Shown here in pieces: positions 63,791-64,000 of a stretch of 64,000 nucleotides of DNA. This DNA is from Dromiciops gliroides (taxonomy: Eukaryota; Chordata; Mammalia; Microbiotheria; Microbiotheriidae): assembly GCF_019393635.1 (NCBI RefSeq), contig NC_057862.1:94363159-94427158 (forward strand), written 5' to 3'. Made by a program: the position numbers and the translations under genes. Position 1 is the stretch's first letter. Each line of letters starts with the position of its first letter. The notes beneath the pieces were generated by a model that saw only the letters and a list, made by a program, of their open reading frames with translations, had not been told where the DNA came from and did no database searches.

Positions 63791-64000
63791 AAAGCCTCAG
63801 GGAGTTGTTAGGTACTTACCATCTAGAATGAAACAGTGACATAATAATTACCAGTGTACAGGCCCAATCTCCTAAGAGAGATGAGATCCAAGGATCCTCA
63901 ATAAAACCCCCATTAACAGAAACTCAATTATTTTACCAGCACCATCAATTAACCAGAACTTAGCCTCCACTTTATGGAGTCAAATGACAATAAAATAAGA

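Noticed and set aside
1..64000. CRISPR arrays, prokaryotic operons, origins
   Set aside because: Repeats here are interspersed retroposons and microsatellites; the DNA is vertebrate nuclear.

Overview
The window looks like nuclear DNA from a marsupial, probably an Australian one. It is AT-rich and mostly non-coding. It carries more than twenty copies of a roughly 145-bp tRNA-headed CORE-SINE of the marsupial MAR1/WSINE1 kind, marsupial-type L1 fragments, an RTE (BovB-like) LINE with its dependent SINEs, and older mammalian layers (MIR, MIR3/CR1 tails, L2). I cannot name the species from sequence alone.

The only protein-coding gene I can support is KCNK18, encoding the two-pore-domain potassium channel TRESK, on the minus strand. 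Three coding exons (34663-35038, 28917-29063, 17061-16265) join in phase 1 at consensus splice sites into a 439-residue reading frame. It has both pore signatures (TVGYGD and TTIGFGD), four membrane segments, a calcineurin-docking motif (PNIVVT) and a 14-3-3 site (RSNSCPEL) in the long cytoplasmic loop, and an N-terminal extension built from a 24-residue tandem repeat. The end of the last exon has been tandemly duplicated; the extra copy lies just past the stop codon and is decayed.

Layout. 1-6.4 kb: one L1 inserted into another, peppered with SINEs. 6.4-16 kb: intergenic DNA downstream of KCNK18 with an L2, L1 ends, SINEs and microsatellites. 16-35 kb: KCNK18. Intron 2 (11.9 kb) holds a mariner-like MITE, a 400-bp polypyrimidine tract, an L2 with recognisable reverse-transcriptase sequence, and an RTE-tailed SINE. 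Intron 1 (5.6 kb) holds an L1 3' end, a long AAGG microsatellite and a 0.35-kb inverted duplication. 35-64 kb: upstream flank with an RTE LINE (36.5-39.2 kb), two solo LTRs of different families (45 and 48 kb), an L1 ORF2 remnant (48.8-51.3 kb), a poly(A) retrocopy of an unidentified transcript (55.9-56.2 kb), more L1 (57.2-60.2 kb), and a final few kb of mostly single-copy DNA.

No CRISPR, operon, functional tRNA/rRNA gene or intact transposase or reverse transcriptase gene is present. The biology here is one ion-channel gene with lineage-specific coding changes, set in a well-preserved record of nested retroposition in which many target-site duplications can be read base by base.
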